Positions 9,098 through 15,577 of a stretch of 20,094 nt of DNA are shown here, one piece after another (positions within the stretch are counted from its first letter, which is position 1; every line of letters starts with the position of its first letter). The stretch is taken from IMG/VR virus record IMGVR_UViG_3300031708_000584, positions 1-20,094 of that record. One strand, given 5' to 3'. This DNA comes from a virus. A program made the translations under genes and the position numbers. The notes under the pieces were generated by a model. It saw only the letters and a list, made by a program, of their open reading frames with translations. It had not been told where the DNA came from and did not search any database.

Positions 9098-9845
9098 TCA
9101 CGGTGACGGAGTGCCTGTTCACGTCGGTGGTGGCAAACGAAAACGTATCGTCGCCAAACCGGGCATCGCCATAGACTCCGCCAGTTGTGCTCTTCTGGTA
9201 AGCGGAAGGCGCGGCCTGGGCCTCCACCTGCGGCCCGAATACGCCAATTGCTCCGGGCGGTAGTTCGACGCCAAACACAATCGACGCCGCCGTCGGATCG
9301 CCGCTCCCGGTGAAGCCGATCCTGGTCCAGTTTGGACCGGCCGTCGCTGGGGCGCGATTGCTACCGAGCAGTAGAGTGACCGTAGTAGGCTGCGCGGCCT
9401 GGACGTAAACGCTCAATGAGTATATGTACCCGGCTGGCACGTTCAGAGTTTGGCTCACGCTCTGTGCGCCTTCGCCGGAATTCGTCAAGTGAAACGCCCC
9501 GCTTCCACCGAAAGGATCCGTCGCGCCGCCGGCGCTTGCCAAGAACGGACCAGCCTCCCAAACTGCATTTGTCAGATCTTCGCTCCACGCCAAAAGGTTG
9601 CCGGCTGGATCGAGGAAAGTAAACCCATTCAGCGATCCTTCCGCTGCCGCAAAGAACTGCTGCAGGTTGCTCAACTCAGTGTCGCTCAGCCCTTCATATT
9701 GCAGTTGCCATTCTGTGATGGCGCCGTTGGGATCTGCCAGCTTAATCGAGCTTCCATCGGCAGCCATATTCGTCACGGTTCGCGTCCGCCGCTGCTTCCG
9801 TAATGGAAATTGACTGTACGCTTCCTTTGTAAGTTGTGGATACAT
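9072..9845 (-). CDS. Distal-tail-like protein with C-terminal carbohydrate-binding-like domain
   Basis: This 257-aa protein has two parts. Residues 1-88 match the distal-tail/DUF2460-like pattern, with WQLQYEGLSDTELSNLQQFF followed by GSLNGFTFLDP. Residues 88-257 look like a jelly-roll binding domain of the kind often attached to tail proteins (LLAWSEDLTNAVW ... FGPQVEAQAAPSAYQ). GAGGG lies about 6 nt upstream of the ATG and supports the start. The gene begins 2 nt after the stop of a shorter paralogue. Such proteins normally form the ring joining the tail tube to the hub. The DIT assignment rests on motif and position, and the binding domain on pattern only. Confidence 0.6.
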   Translation of the reverse strand: MYPQLTKEAYSQFPLRKQRRTRTVTNMAADGSSIKLADPNGAITEWQLQYEGLSDTELSNLQQFFAAAEGSLNGFTFLDPAGNLLAWSEDLTNAVWEAGPFLASAGGATDPFGGSGAFHLTNSGEGAQSVSQTLNVPAGYIYSLSVYVQAAQPTTVTLLLGSNRAPATAGPNWTRIGFTGSGDPTAASIVFGVELPPGAIGVFGPQVEAQAAPSAYQKSTTGGVYGDARFGDDTFSFATTDVNRHSVTVNVVYANHL

Positions 9846-9847
9846 AT

Positions 9848-10207
9848 TTACCCTCGGTTCTCGGTAACGGTCACAGATGCAGTATTATGTAGCTCTTCGA
9901 CCGAGGTCAATTGCAACTGGTCGCTTGCAACACTACAATTCGGATAGGATGTGCCGTCCCAAGGATCTATAAAGATAAAGCTCGCAAAGCTGCCCTGGTT
10001 CGAAAGGAAAAAGCCCTCAAGCGATGCCAGCTCCGTTTCGTCCAGTTGGTCCAGCCGGATGACCCATTGATGAAGCGGCCCGGCCGAGTCCCGGTATCGC
10101 TGCTCGTTTCCGTCCACAAAGCGTACGATCTGGTTCTGGAAGCGGAGCGACTTGGTAGCTGGATACTGCGCCACAGCCCCCGTCTTCAGTGGTGGAAAAG
10201 TGGCCAT
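9848..10207 (-). CDS. Short distal-tail-like protein, paralogue of the next gene
   Basis: This 119-aa protein shares a core with the N-terminal half of the downstream 257-aa protein: both have W+IxLxxLxETELxxLxxFF, then GSFxxFxFxDP. Here the match is WVIRLDQLDETELASLEGFF and SFASFIFIDP. It has no binding-domain extension. The family is the distal-tail/minor-tail type (DUF2460-like) found just after the tape-measure gene in siphophages. A TGA in another frame (10209-10211) ends 1 nt before this ATG, matching the tight coupling elsewhere in the operon and hinting at a lost upstream gene in that frame. Its exact place in the tail is unknown. Confidence 0.55.
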   Translation of the reverse strand: MATFPPLKTGAVAQYPATKSLRFQNQIVRFVDGNEQRYRDSAGPLHQWVIRLDQLDETELASLEGFFLSNQGSFASFIFIDPWDGTSYPNCSVASDQLQLTSVEELHNTASVTVTENRG

Positions 10208-10208
10208 G

Positions 10209-10283
10209 TCAGAGCTCGGTCACCGCATCGTCGATCAAGCTAAGGTTTAACATGGCTCCCAAACTGCCTTGGCGATCTCGCGG
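10209..10283 (-). pseudogene. Possible C-terminal scrap of the lost tape-measure gene
   Basis: In the frame that ends with TGA at 10209-10211, 1 nt before the next gene, the sequence stays open for only 24 codons back to an in-frame TAA (10284-10286). It reads PRDRQGSLGAMLNLSLIDDAVTEL. Stop codons placed 1-5 nt before the next ATG are the rule in this operon, so this frame is the better candidate for the original end of the upstream gene. The 84-aa ORF that now covers the locus runs in a different frame and stops earlier. This is read as the scar of an out-of-frame deletion, but it could be chance. Confidence 0.3.
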
Positions 10284-10494
10284 TTATAGGATAACCCTGT
10301 TCTACCCCTGGTTCGCTCACCCTATAGAATGTTGAAGCGGCCATACGCCCGCTGTTTCCGCTCCCCGTGCCATCTATTGCGTCCATCGGTGCAGTGTTTA
10401 CTGCGTGCTCAAATACGGACGCGCGGTCCATCGACCCCTCGCCGGAGATCGGGGAGAGCTTTTCAAACATTTTATCTGCGTTTCTCTTGGCCAT
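10240..10494 (-). CDS. Short ORF at the tape-measure position (possible truncated remnant)
   Basis: This 84-aa ORF begins MAKRNADKMFEKLSP and has a good ribosome binding site (GGAG 8 nt before the ATG), so translation is likely to start here. It overlaps the end of the chaperone extension by 23 nt. No family is recognised. In siphophage tail operons a gene of many hundreds of codons, the tape-measure protein, sits exactly between the chaperone and the distal tail proteins; here only this ORF remains. It may be the true N-terminus of that gene fused out of frame to downstream sequence, or an unrelated small protein. The last part (GYPITARSPRQFGSHVKP) has no visible domain character. Confidence 0.45.
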   Translation of the reverse strand: MAKRNADKMFEKLSPISGEGSMDRASVFEHAVNTAPMDAIDGTGSGNSGRMAASTFYRVSEPGVEQGYPITARSPRQFGSHVKP

Positions 10495-10813
10495 CCCTTA
10501 TCTCCGCTGTCAACGCATTTTCTAGAATGGCGAACGCCTCCACCTGCCGTGCGCTCAACACCGAGAAATCGATCGCGCCCATTCGCCGCCTCACGAAGAA
10601 CTCTTCTACCAATGTTTCGCTGTCCGGGGTAATGTAAGACCTTGGACATGTAAACAGAGCTACGTCTTTACGGGCCCAAACGGGCGGCCCCTTGACATCT
10701 CCGCTGTCAGGCAGCCACCCGCACCGGCGCTTCTCTTCCAAGCCGGATTTCCGGCATAAGTCGCACCTCCAACCAGCTTGGTTTGAAAATTGAAAGTGGA
10801 AGGCGACGATTAG
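10472..10813 (-). CDS. Frameshift-dependent C-terminal extension of the tail-assembly chaperone (GT-like), zinc-ribbon pattern
   Basis: This segment is open for 113 codons in the -1 frame relative to the chaperone gene, starting at the codon after the slippery heptamer. It carries four cysteines: WRCDLC (C17, C20), RRCGW (C31) and FTCPRSYIT (C56), which looks like a zinc ribbon. After it come EEFFVRRRMG and a helical end rich in Ala/Glu. No ATG, GTG or TTG lies in this frame before the CxxC; the first is a TTG at 10741, after it. The full domain therefore seems reachable only by -1 frameshifting, giving a fusion of about 234 aa. This mirrors the G/GT chaperones of lambda-like tails. A separate protein starting from TTG 10741 would lose half the zinc motif. 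Confidence 0.65.
   Translation of the reverse strand, partial: LIVAFHFQFSNQAGWRCDLCRKSGLEEKRRCGWLPDSGDVKGPPVWARKDVALFTCPRSYITPDSETLVEEFFVRRRMGAIDFSVLSARQVEAFAILENALTAEIRDGQEKRR
10707..10757 (-). CDS. Possible 16-codon ORF with strong ribosome binding site inside the frameshift region
   Basis: An ATG (10757-10755) is preceded by GGAGGT with a 7-nt spacer, the strongest Shine-Dalgarno sequence near the chaperone genes. It opens a third frame, MPEIRLGREAPVRVAA, that closes after 16 codons. The Shine-Dalgarno sequence is the 3' arm of the stem that follows the slippery site, so it would be hidden while the stem is folded. It could be a leader peptide, a coupling device, or simply the by-product of stem formation. 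Translation is not proven. Confidence 0.2.
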   Translation of the reverse strand: MPEIRLGREAPVRVAA

Positions 10814-10819
10814 TTTTTT
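10760..10819 (-). promoter_or_regulatory. -1 programmed ribosomal frameshift signal
   Basis: On the minus strand the heptamer A AAA AAC lies at 10819-10813, in the correct phase (codons CGA AAA AAC), directly before the zero-frame TAA (10812-10810). After a 5-nt spacer, GTCGCCTTCC (10807-10798) pairs with GGAGGTGCGAC (10770-10760): nine Watson-Crick pairs, one G-U pair and one bulged T. Inside the loop AACCA/TGGTT (10783-10771) makes a second hairpin that abuts the outer 3' arm. Heptamer, spacer and stem match the standard bacterial and phage -1 frameshift layout. Confidence 0.72.
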
Positions 10820-11175
10820 CGTTCGGCCGCGGATAGCCCGGTCGCGGCCCGCACCGCCGCCACAGCCTCTCGGAACAATTCCTCCGGGCCAGACTCCACC
10901 AGCGACTCGGGAGTCGCCGGCTTACCATCCAGATCGAGCCCGGTAACCTCTCTTAGACCCCATGTCAGGTAGAGCCGATCGATCTCCGCGCGAAGTACCG
11001 CAGCATCCATTTTCTCACCGGCGTCTTGCCCGGCATCCAGGAATTCCGCTCTCCGCGCCAACTCCCTCACCCGCCGCATCAAGTCCATCCGCCGCGAAAA
11101 CGACATCTTCGCGATCAGGTAGCTCACTCCGGCCGCGAGAGCCGATTCCACCCTATCCACACTGTCGTAAGTCAT
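10810..11175 (-). CDS. Tail-assembly chaperone, zero-frame product (G-like)
   Basis: The 121-aa protein starts at ATG 11175 (MTYDSVDRVESALAAGV), 2 nt after the stop of the major tail protein gene; an upstream in-frame ATG at 11244 would lie deep in that gene and is rejected. It is helical and ends LYLTWGLREVTGLDLDG followed by KPATPESLVE, the pattern of small siphophage proteins between tail tube and tape-measure genes. Such chaperones coat the tape-measure protein during tail assembly and are absent from the finished virion. The gene ends at a slippery site, so a fraction of ribosomes should make a longer fusion. Family assignment rests mainly on position and on the frameshift. Confidence 0.62.
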   Translation of the reverse strand: MTYDSVDRVESALAAGVSYLIAKMSFSRRMDLMRRVRELARRAEFLDAGQDAGEKMDAAVLRAEIDRLYLTWGLREVTGLDLDGKPATPESLVESGPEELFREAVAAVRAATGLSAAERKN

Positions 11176-11177
11176 GG

Positions 11178-12347
11178 CTATCCGAAGGCCACCGCGATTT
11201 CGTTGTCCAACGTGCCCTGCGCCCGCGACGGCCGGAATTTCCATTGCAACCGGTTCGTGCTATCGTCGAACTCCGGCACGGCCGGGACCACGCTCTGCAG
11301 ATACACACCCATCATTTGTCCCGAAACATTGCCTAACTGCAGCATCAAGCTGATCGGCGATTGCTGCCGCGCCGCCTGATACAACCCTTCCGTCGCGGCG
11401 TCGTCCTGGCTATAAAGCTCCAGCGACACCGCCACTACCCGCCGTCCTGGCGAAATCGCTAGCGGCAGACTAGACCCGAACTCCCGTGCTCTCGTCTCCA
11501 GGTTGTTCTTCAGGACTATGGACGCATTGGTCACCGTGAAGAACTCGGACGCCGTGGTTCCGAACCATGCCTGACCCAGATTCCCCGGGACAATCGAATA
11601 GTCGAAAGCCGCCAGCGCGGGCTCAGCCGGGAAGCTTTGAAGCGACGCCTCGCCCGCCGAGAAGCTACTGCTATCCAATACGTCTTGCGCCGGCCCGCTG
11701 AACTGGAATTCGTGGAAGTCCCCGTTGACCTGGATTGCCATCTCGTCGACCGCCGCCCCGTTTATCACCCTCTGCACCGCGGTCGCCGGGTCCCAATAGT
11801 CGAACACAGTGACGCTCGGCAACACAGTCGCGGGCGTGTAGGTGACGGTTGCCTGCGTCGCTGTTCCGGTCGCCGGTAAGACGGTAAATGGCGCGTTCAA
11901 CACTATGTTATTGGCATCCACAATGGCGCCGACAAAGCGCAATTCGCTGCCCGATGCCACCGCTTGTCCAATTGAAAGCCCATGCGCTGCCGAGAAGCCC
12001 AGGGCCCCGCCGGCTGTTGCCGCTGACACCGCGCCCCCGCCCGATTGCGCGGGAGCACCCCCCAACGCTGCTTGGAAGAGCGGCCCATACGATGGCCCAG
12101 GCGACGTCTTCAGCCAGCTCGTCAAGTAGGTGTTCAATGCAAAACTCGTCTGCTTCCGTCCGCCCGCCGGGACTCCAGGAAAGGTGCGGCTGCCGGTCTT
12201 GTCCTGCCGACTGCTTACTACCAGCTGCTGTTTCACCGATAGCTTTACGGCTGGTATCCGGTTGCCGGATGTTATCGCTCCCACAAATCCATAAGAGCTC
12301 TCCAGCGCCGCATATAAGCGGTTTGAATTAGAAAGAATGTAGGACAT
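11178..12347 (-). CDS. Major tail tube protein
   Basis: This 389-aa protein starts 1 nt after the previous stop (TGATATG). The N-terminus (SNSNRLYAALESSYGFVGA, then NRIPAVKL) and the C-terminus (QSPISLMLQLGNVSG, MMGVYLQSVVPAVPEFD, LQWKFRPSRAQGTLDNEIAVAF) have the character of siphophage tail-tube proteins. The middle (about 100-170) is Ala/Gly/Thr-rich and looks like an inserted beta domain, making it longer than a minimal tube protein. Its place between the tail terminator and the chaperone is the standard order. It would polymerise as hexameric rings to form the tail shaft. Confidence 0.7.
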   Translation of the reverse strand: MSYILSNSNRLYAALESSYGFVGAITSGNRIPAVKLSVKQQLVVSSRQDKTGSRTFPGVPAGGRKQTSFALNTYLTSWLKTSPGPSYGPLFQAALGGAPAQSGGGAVSAATAGGALGFSAAHGLSIGQAVASGSELRFVGAIVDANNIVLNAPFTVLPATGTATQATVTYTPATVLPSVTVFDYWDPATAVQRVINGAAVDEMAIQVNGDFHEFQFSGPAQDVLDSSSFSAGEASLQSFPAEPALAAFDYSIVPGNLGQAWFGTTASEFFTVTNASIVLKNNLETRAREFGSSLPLAISPGRRVVAVSLELYSQDDAATEGLYQAARQQSPISLMLQLGNVSGQMMGVYLQSVVPAVPEFDDSTNRLQWKFRPSRAQGTLDNEIAVAFG

Positions 12348-12348
12348 A

Positions 12349-12852
12349 TCAACTAATGCTTACTCCAATCTCGAACGTAACTTTCGCGGTCTGAATAAAG
12401 TTCCGGCCGCCATGCTTCACCGGCCCGAACGCCACCTGGTAACCACCCGCGTAATACATACCGCCGCCCCAATCGCCCAAACTCGCGCCCAACACCCCTA
12501 TGACCGCATCGGCATAGGTCTCAAGGTTTGATTGAAGCTGGTCCAACCGGTCCTCGGAGTGGCGCAAGTCGATCGCCATCTGAAGCTTTCCCGAGAATGT
12601 CCGGAACTTCTCGATCAGGGTGTTCATGATCTTTTCGCAGTAAATATTCGCTGCCGGATACTGGACCGTGTCGCTTCGCTCGGCCAGATCGGCAGCAATG
12701 TTTCCAGATCGAATTTGCGCTGGGTCAAGTATTCCCGGAATCGTCAGAGCGCCTTGGGTCAGCGCCGCCAGGTTAGCGTTCACCCCGCCAGCCGGCTCAG
12801 TCAGCCGTTGGATTACCTTGCCCGTTATTACGCTCCCAATTTGTGGCGTCAT
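12349..12852 (-). CDS. Probable tail terminator/tail completion protein
   Basis: This 167-aa protein begins MTPQIGSVITGKVIQRL, with the ATG directly after the upstream stop (TAAATG). The C-terminal half (GGMYYAGGYQVAFGPVKHGG, then FIQTAKVTFEIG) fits the beta-sheet of small proteins that cap the tail tube and join it to the neck. A helical part with a charged stretch (EKFRTFSGKLQMAIDLRHSE) lies in the middle. The position just before the tail-tube gene is that of tail terminators (gpU or HK97 gp10-like). The call is by position and size; another neck protein is possible. Confidence 0.45.
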   Translation of the reverse strand: MTPQIGSVITGKVIQRLTEPAGGVNANLAALTQGALTIPGILDPAQIRSGNIAADLAERSDTVQYPAANIYCEKIMNTLIEKFRTFSGKLQMAIDLRHSEDRLDQLQSNLETYADAVIGVLGASLGDWGGGMYYAGGYQVAFGPVKHGGRNFIQTAKVTFEIGVSIS

Positions 12853-13617
12853 TTATCCCCTTTGAAGAATTCGCGGAAGCGCTTGCAGGTAAGTCGGCTT
12901 CTGCCCTTTGCCTGGAAGCGCGCCGGTCTGCACCAGCACGGACGGCTGCTCCCACGTCTGACCCAAAGTCAGGGGAGACGTATTCTGGCCGAACATCGCA
13001 TCCGGCGAAGCGCCTGCATAAACGTTCCATCCAGCTGCGGTCTGGGGCGCAGTGGCTGTGCCAACCAGAAAGGTGCTTGCGGTCGTGCTGATCGCCGTCT
13101 CAGTCGCCGCCGCTCCTTCTTCGCCGCCTGCGTTGACCCATGCCATAGTCACGTAGTACAGCCCGTCGGCCAAAGCCCCTGGAAATGCGGTTACCGTCGG
13201 CATCGCGGCCCGCGGGACCGGTTGCCCCGCTATTCCAACCCCGATCTCGATCAGCTTCTCGTACGCCCATTTCGCCAGGGCGTGGAACTGGTCCCTCTTC
13301 CCCGAATACCGGTCGTTGAGTTGACTGTTATATGCATCGCTGTAAACCAGTTCCAGCGACCGCGCCGTGTGCCATAACTTCAGAGGAGGGGTTACCACTA
13401 CGCTGTCCAATTTCGGCTGCGCCGCCAGCCAGAATAGCTGATCCACATAGCCGAACCGGTTGAGAGCGGTATGCAGGTCCATCGCCACTTGTTCCTGTGC
13501 GATGGCGATCTTCTGAGTCACATCGATCCCCTCCACGCTGGCCACGTTGGAAAGCTGTGAGTCCTGCGCCGTCAGGTCTTCCATGCAGGAAATAGGACCG
13601 TCTGTGAACAGTGCCAT
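12853..13617 (-). CDS. Probable head-tail connector/neck protein with Ig-like module
   Basis: The 254-aa protein has a largely helical N-terminal half (KIAIAQEQVAMDLHTALNRF, then LWHTARSLELVYSDAYNSQL) of the sort seen in connector proteins. Residues about 138-235 form an Ig/FN3-like beta module: LADGLYYVTMAWVNAGGEEG, then WNVYAGASPDAMFG. That module resembles one in the 1296-aa hub protein. AAGGG lies upstream of the ATG. The gene sits between the capsid genes and the tail genes, 5 nt after the 107-aa gene. The connector role is inferred from order; the Ig-like module might decorate the neck and bind glycans. Confidence 0.45.
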   Translation of the reverse strand: MALFTDGPISCMEDLTAQDSQLSNVASVEGIDVTQKIAIAQEQVAMDLHTALNRFGYVDQLFWLAAQPKLDSVVVTPPLKLWHTARSLELVYSDAYNSQLNDRYSGKRDQFHALAKWAYEKLIEIGVGIAGQPVPRAAMPTVTAFPGALADGLYYVTMAWVNAGGEEGAAATETAISTTASTFLVGTATAPQTAAGWNVYAGASPDAMFGQNTSPLTLGQTWEQPSVLVQTGALPGKGQKPTYLQALPRILQRG

Positions 13618-13622
13618 AGCCC

Positions 13623-13946
13623 TTACGCCTTTTCTTTCTTACCGCCGGCCAATCTCGCCAACTCGGCGCTTGGCACTACAGTTATATGCACCTTGGCAAC
13701 CTCGGCCTCCTCATCGGCCGCCCGCTTGGCCTCCGCCCGCGCTTCCCGGTAGGTTTTCGCTTCGTCCGCCGTCGCCAATCGCGCCGTCCCCTCGGTGATC
13801 ATTTTCGCAGCCACAGCGCGCGTAACCTCGGCGCAACTACCTGCCTTGCCGCCGTCGTCTGTCTGCTGGCTGATAATCAGCGGAAACGCATCTGGAATCT
13901 TGAATTCCGTATCCCGTCTCTTTTGGTAATAGAGCTTCAGATCCAT
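13623..13946 (-). CDS. Small phage head protein of unknown function
   Basis: This 107-aa protein starts MDLKLYYQKRRDTEF with a perfect AAGGAG 6 nt upstream. The first 45 residues look folded (EFKIPDAFPLIISQQTDDGG), the middle is a charged Ala/Glu/Lys/Arg helix (about 60-85), and the end is Lys-rich (GGKKEKA). No family is recognised. Its place between the major capsid protein and the connector suggests a head-completion, decoration or head-tail joining role. The 101-nt gap before it, after the capsid stop, holds no clear terminator. Confidence 0.6.
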   Translation of the reverse strand: MDLKLYYQKRRDTEFKIPDAFPLIISQQTDDGGKAGSCAEVTRAVAAKMITEGTARLATADEAKTYREARAEAKRAADEEAEVAKVHITVVPSAELARLAGGKKEKA

Positions 13947-14047
13947 CCCATTCTCCTTGATCTAACCTTCGCTGGTCTAACTTTGGCTAAGCCGGGGAGC
14001 GGGCCACCATCGCTGATCGGCCTGCCCCCGACTTATCGCCTGGGTAA

Positions 14048-14959
14048 CTAGGTATTGACTTGTACGCCCAACGCGTTCCGCAGAACGCCGCAGCCGTACA
14101 ATACATCCACCGTGAACTGCTGCGCCAGCGTATTCGGCTGGTAGCTCATTACTACGCGCATGCCGAAGTTGCCGAGTTCGGCGTACTCCGCAATCGCGCC
14201 CGTGCCCGGTAAGGGTTGCGGCAGCCGGCGGACCACCAGGCCGATCGCGTTCTTCGTGAACGCAAGGTTGTGAGTGTTCACCGGCGCGGTACCGGTCTTC
14301 GGCACGAACTGCGAACGGAATACGAAGAAGTCCTTCACCTTTCCGATCGTGCCGTCGACGATAGCGCGCAGGCCGGCTTCGCCGGAATTCTGGAATTCGC
14401 TGAAGCGCGGAATCTGTCGCCACGCCGAATACGTAGCGGCATCCACCACCATGTACTTCTCTTCGAGTGGCGGAGCCTTAGCCAGGAATAACGCTGTTTC
14501 CGCGGCGTCCACCACCGCTTCGGTAATCGCAACGCCCGGGGTGCCCAGCGGGCCGTTGAACGTGAAGCCGGCATAGAGGGCCAGCAGGTCGCTCTCGATC
14601 CTCTGTGCGATCGCCGCCACCGCCGGCTGCATGTAAATCTTCAGTAGGTCCGGCACCGCCAGCACCTTAGTCACGTCCGGAATCTGAAACGTCGCTTCCA
14701 CGTGCGAGTTCAGCACGATCTGCGCATTTCCCAGACTCGGGTTCTGCGTCTGTACCGTTCCGCCCTCAGCGATGTTATTCGCCACCATAGTCGGCGGAAT
14801 CGGGATGTTTACTGTATCGCCGGCATTCGCCAGCACGGGTTCATAGTCGCGATTGACCAGGTTCCCCATGATGAGGTTGCCGATCAGCACTGGTAAAGCG
14901 TCCACCGCCACCAGTTTCACAATCGCGCTTGCGACGTTGTTTGAGGTAATAGCTCCCAT
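14048..14959 (-). CDS. Major capsid protein (P22 coat-like)
   Basis: This 303-aa protein has the features of the P22 coat-protein family: an N-terminal segment naming the new strand (VNRDYEPVLANAGDTVNIPI), the phrase VEATFQIPDVTKVL near residue 90, the helix LLKIYMQPAVAAIAQRIESD, and KYMVVDAATYSAW in the middle. It would build the icosahedral shell around the scaffold. The ribosome binding site is the strongest in the operon (AAGGAG 5 nt before ATG), and two hairpins lie just upstream, both fitting high expression. It follows the scaffold gene, the usual order. Confidence 0.8.
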   Translation of the reverse strand: MGAITSNNVASAIVKLVAVDALPVLIGNLIMGNLVNRDYEPVLANAGDTVNIPIPPTMVANNIAEGGTVQTQNPSLGNAQIVLNSHVEATFQIPDVTKVLAVPDLLKIYMQPAVAAIAQRIESDLLALYAGFTFNGPLGTPGVAITEAVVDAAETALFLAKAPPLEEKYMVVDAATYSAWRQIPRFSEFQNSGEAGLRAIVDGTIGKVKDFFVFRSQFVPKTGTAPVNTHNLAFTKNAIGLVVRRLPQPLPGTGAIAEYAELGNFGMRVVMSYQPNTLAQQFTVDVLYGCGVLRNALGVQVNT

Positions 14960-14980
14960 TTATTCTCCTTATTTGTTTTG

Positions 14981-15027
14981 CCGGCCCGGTCGGCCGGTAC
15001 TTCTTTTTACAGACCCCGAAGGGTCTG
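14981..15027 (-). promoter_or_regulatory. Two hairpins between scaffold and capsid genes
   Basis: On the minus strand CAGACCC-TTCG-GGGTCTG (15027-15010) is a perfect 7-bp stem closed by a C(UUCG)G tetraloop; it overlaps the last codons of the scaffold gene. A second perfect stem CCGGCC/GGCCGG with a 5-nt loop follows (14997-14981), 21 nt before the capsid ATG. Neither has a T-tract, so they are not intrinsic terminators. They may protect or process the mRNA and set capsid against scaffold levels. Confidence 0.5.
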
Positions 15028-15558
15028 CGACGCCACGCGCACGATCTCTTCTCGTACCCGCTGCATTTCGTCTGCGCTCATTCCCGGCTTGATCCGGTCG
15101 AGAGTAATCGGCTCGCCACCGGAAGGAGGCGCCTTGAGGGACGCGGTCATTCCGCTCCCGCCGGCGATCCTGGCCGGAAGAAACTCCGGGTTGTCGCTCA
15201 CAAAGGATGTGAGGTATTCCTTCATCGAAACCTCCCCACTCTCTCCGCGAGCCACCAGACGGCCGTCTTCCCCGCGCACGATGCCGTCCTGCACCGCCTT
15301 GAATGCCAGGTCGATCTTCGCCACGCCGAGCCTCTGCAGCTCGGCGCGCACCGATGAGCTCCGTTCCGCTTCTTCGGCCTGCTTCCGGCTGCGTTTGTTC
15401 TCTTCGACTACTTCGTTCAGCCGACGTTCCAATTGCTCGCGCCGTTTGCGTTCTTCATGCAACTCCACTTTGTAGGCGGGTTCGCTCTTGGCAGTTTCGT
15501 TCGTCGCGTATTCCTGAATCGCCTGCCTGACGATCGCTTGTATATCGAGTCCTTCCAT
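15007..15558 (-). CDS. Capsid scaffolding protein
   Basis: The 183-aa protein starts at ATG 15558 (MEGLDIQAIVRQAIQEYA), chosen because GGGAGG lies 5 nt upstream; an in-frame ATG 30 codons earlier lies within the portal gene and gives an odd Arg-rich leader. Residues about 25-75 are a strongly charged coiled coil (EERKRREQLERRLNEVVEEN). The rest is acidic and helical, ending in a helix (ADEMQRVREEIVRVASQTL). A coiled-coil protein directly between portal and capsid genes is typical for scaffolds, which shape the procapsid and leave or are digested before packaging. Confidence 0.72.
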   Translation of the reverse strand: MEGLDIQAIVRQAIQEYATNETAKSEPAYKVELHEERKRREQLERRLNEVVEENKRSRKQAEEAERSSSVRAELQRLGVAKIDLAFKAVQDGIVRGEDGRLVARGESGEVSMKEYLTSFVSDNPEFLPARIAGGSGMTASLKAPPSGGEPITLDRIKPGMSADEMQRVREEIVRVASQTLRGL

Positions 15559-15577
15559 ATCCCTCCCAAGATTTGAC

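Noticed and set aside
11176-11244. Upstream in-frame start for the tail chaperone (ATG 11244)
   Set aside because: It would add 23 residues that only translate the end of the tail-tube gene in another frame; ATG 11175 is 2 nt after that gene's stop and starts a natural sequence.
12532-13377. Long plus-strand open frame (281 codons) across the connector and terminator genes
   Set aside because: It is antisense to two well-supported genes, its product is Arg/Pro/Leu-rich with no domain, and such antisense frames recur over the whole GC-rich phage block.
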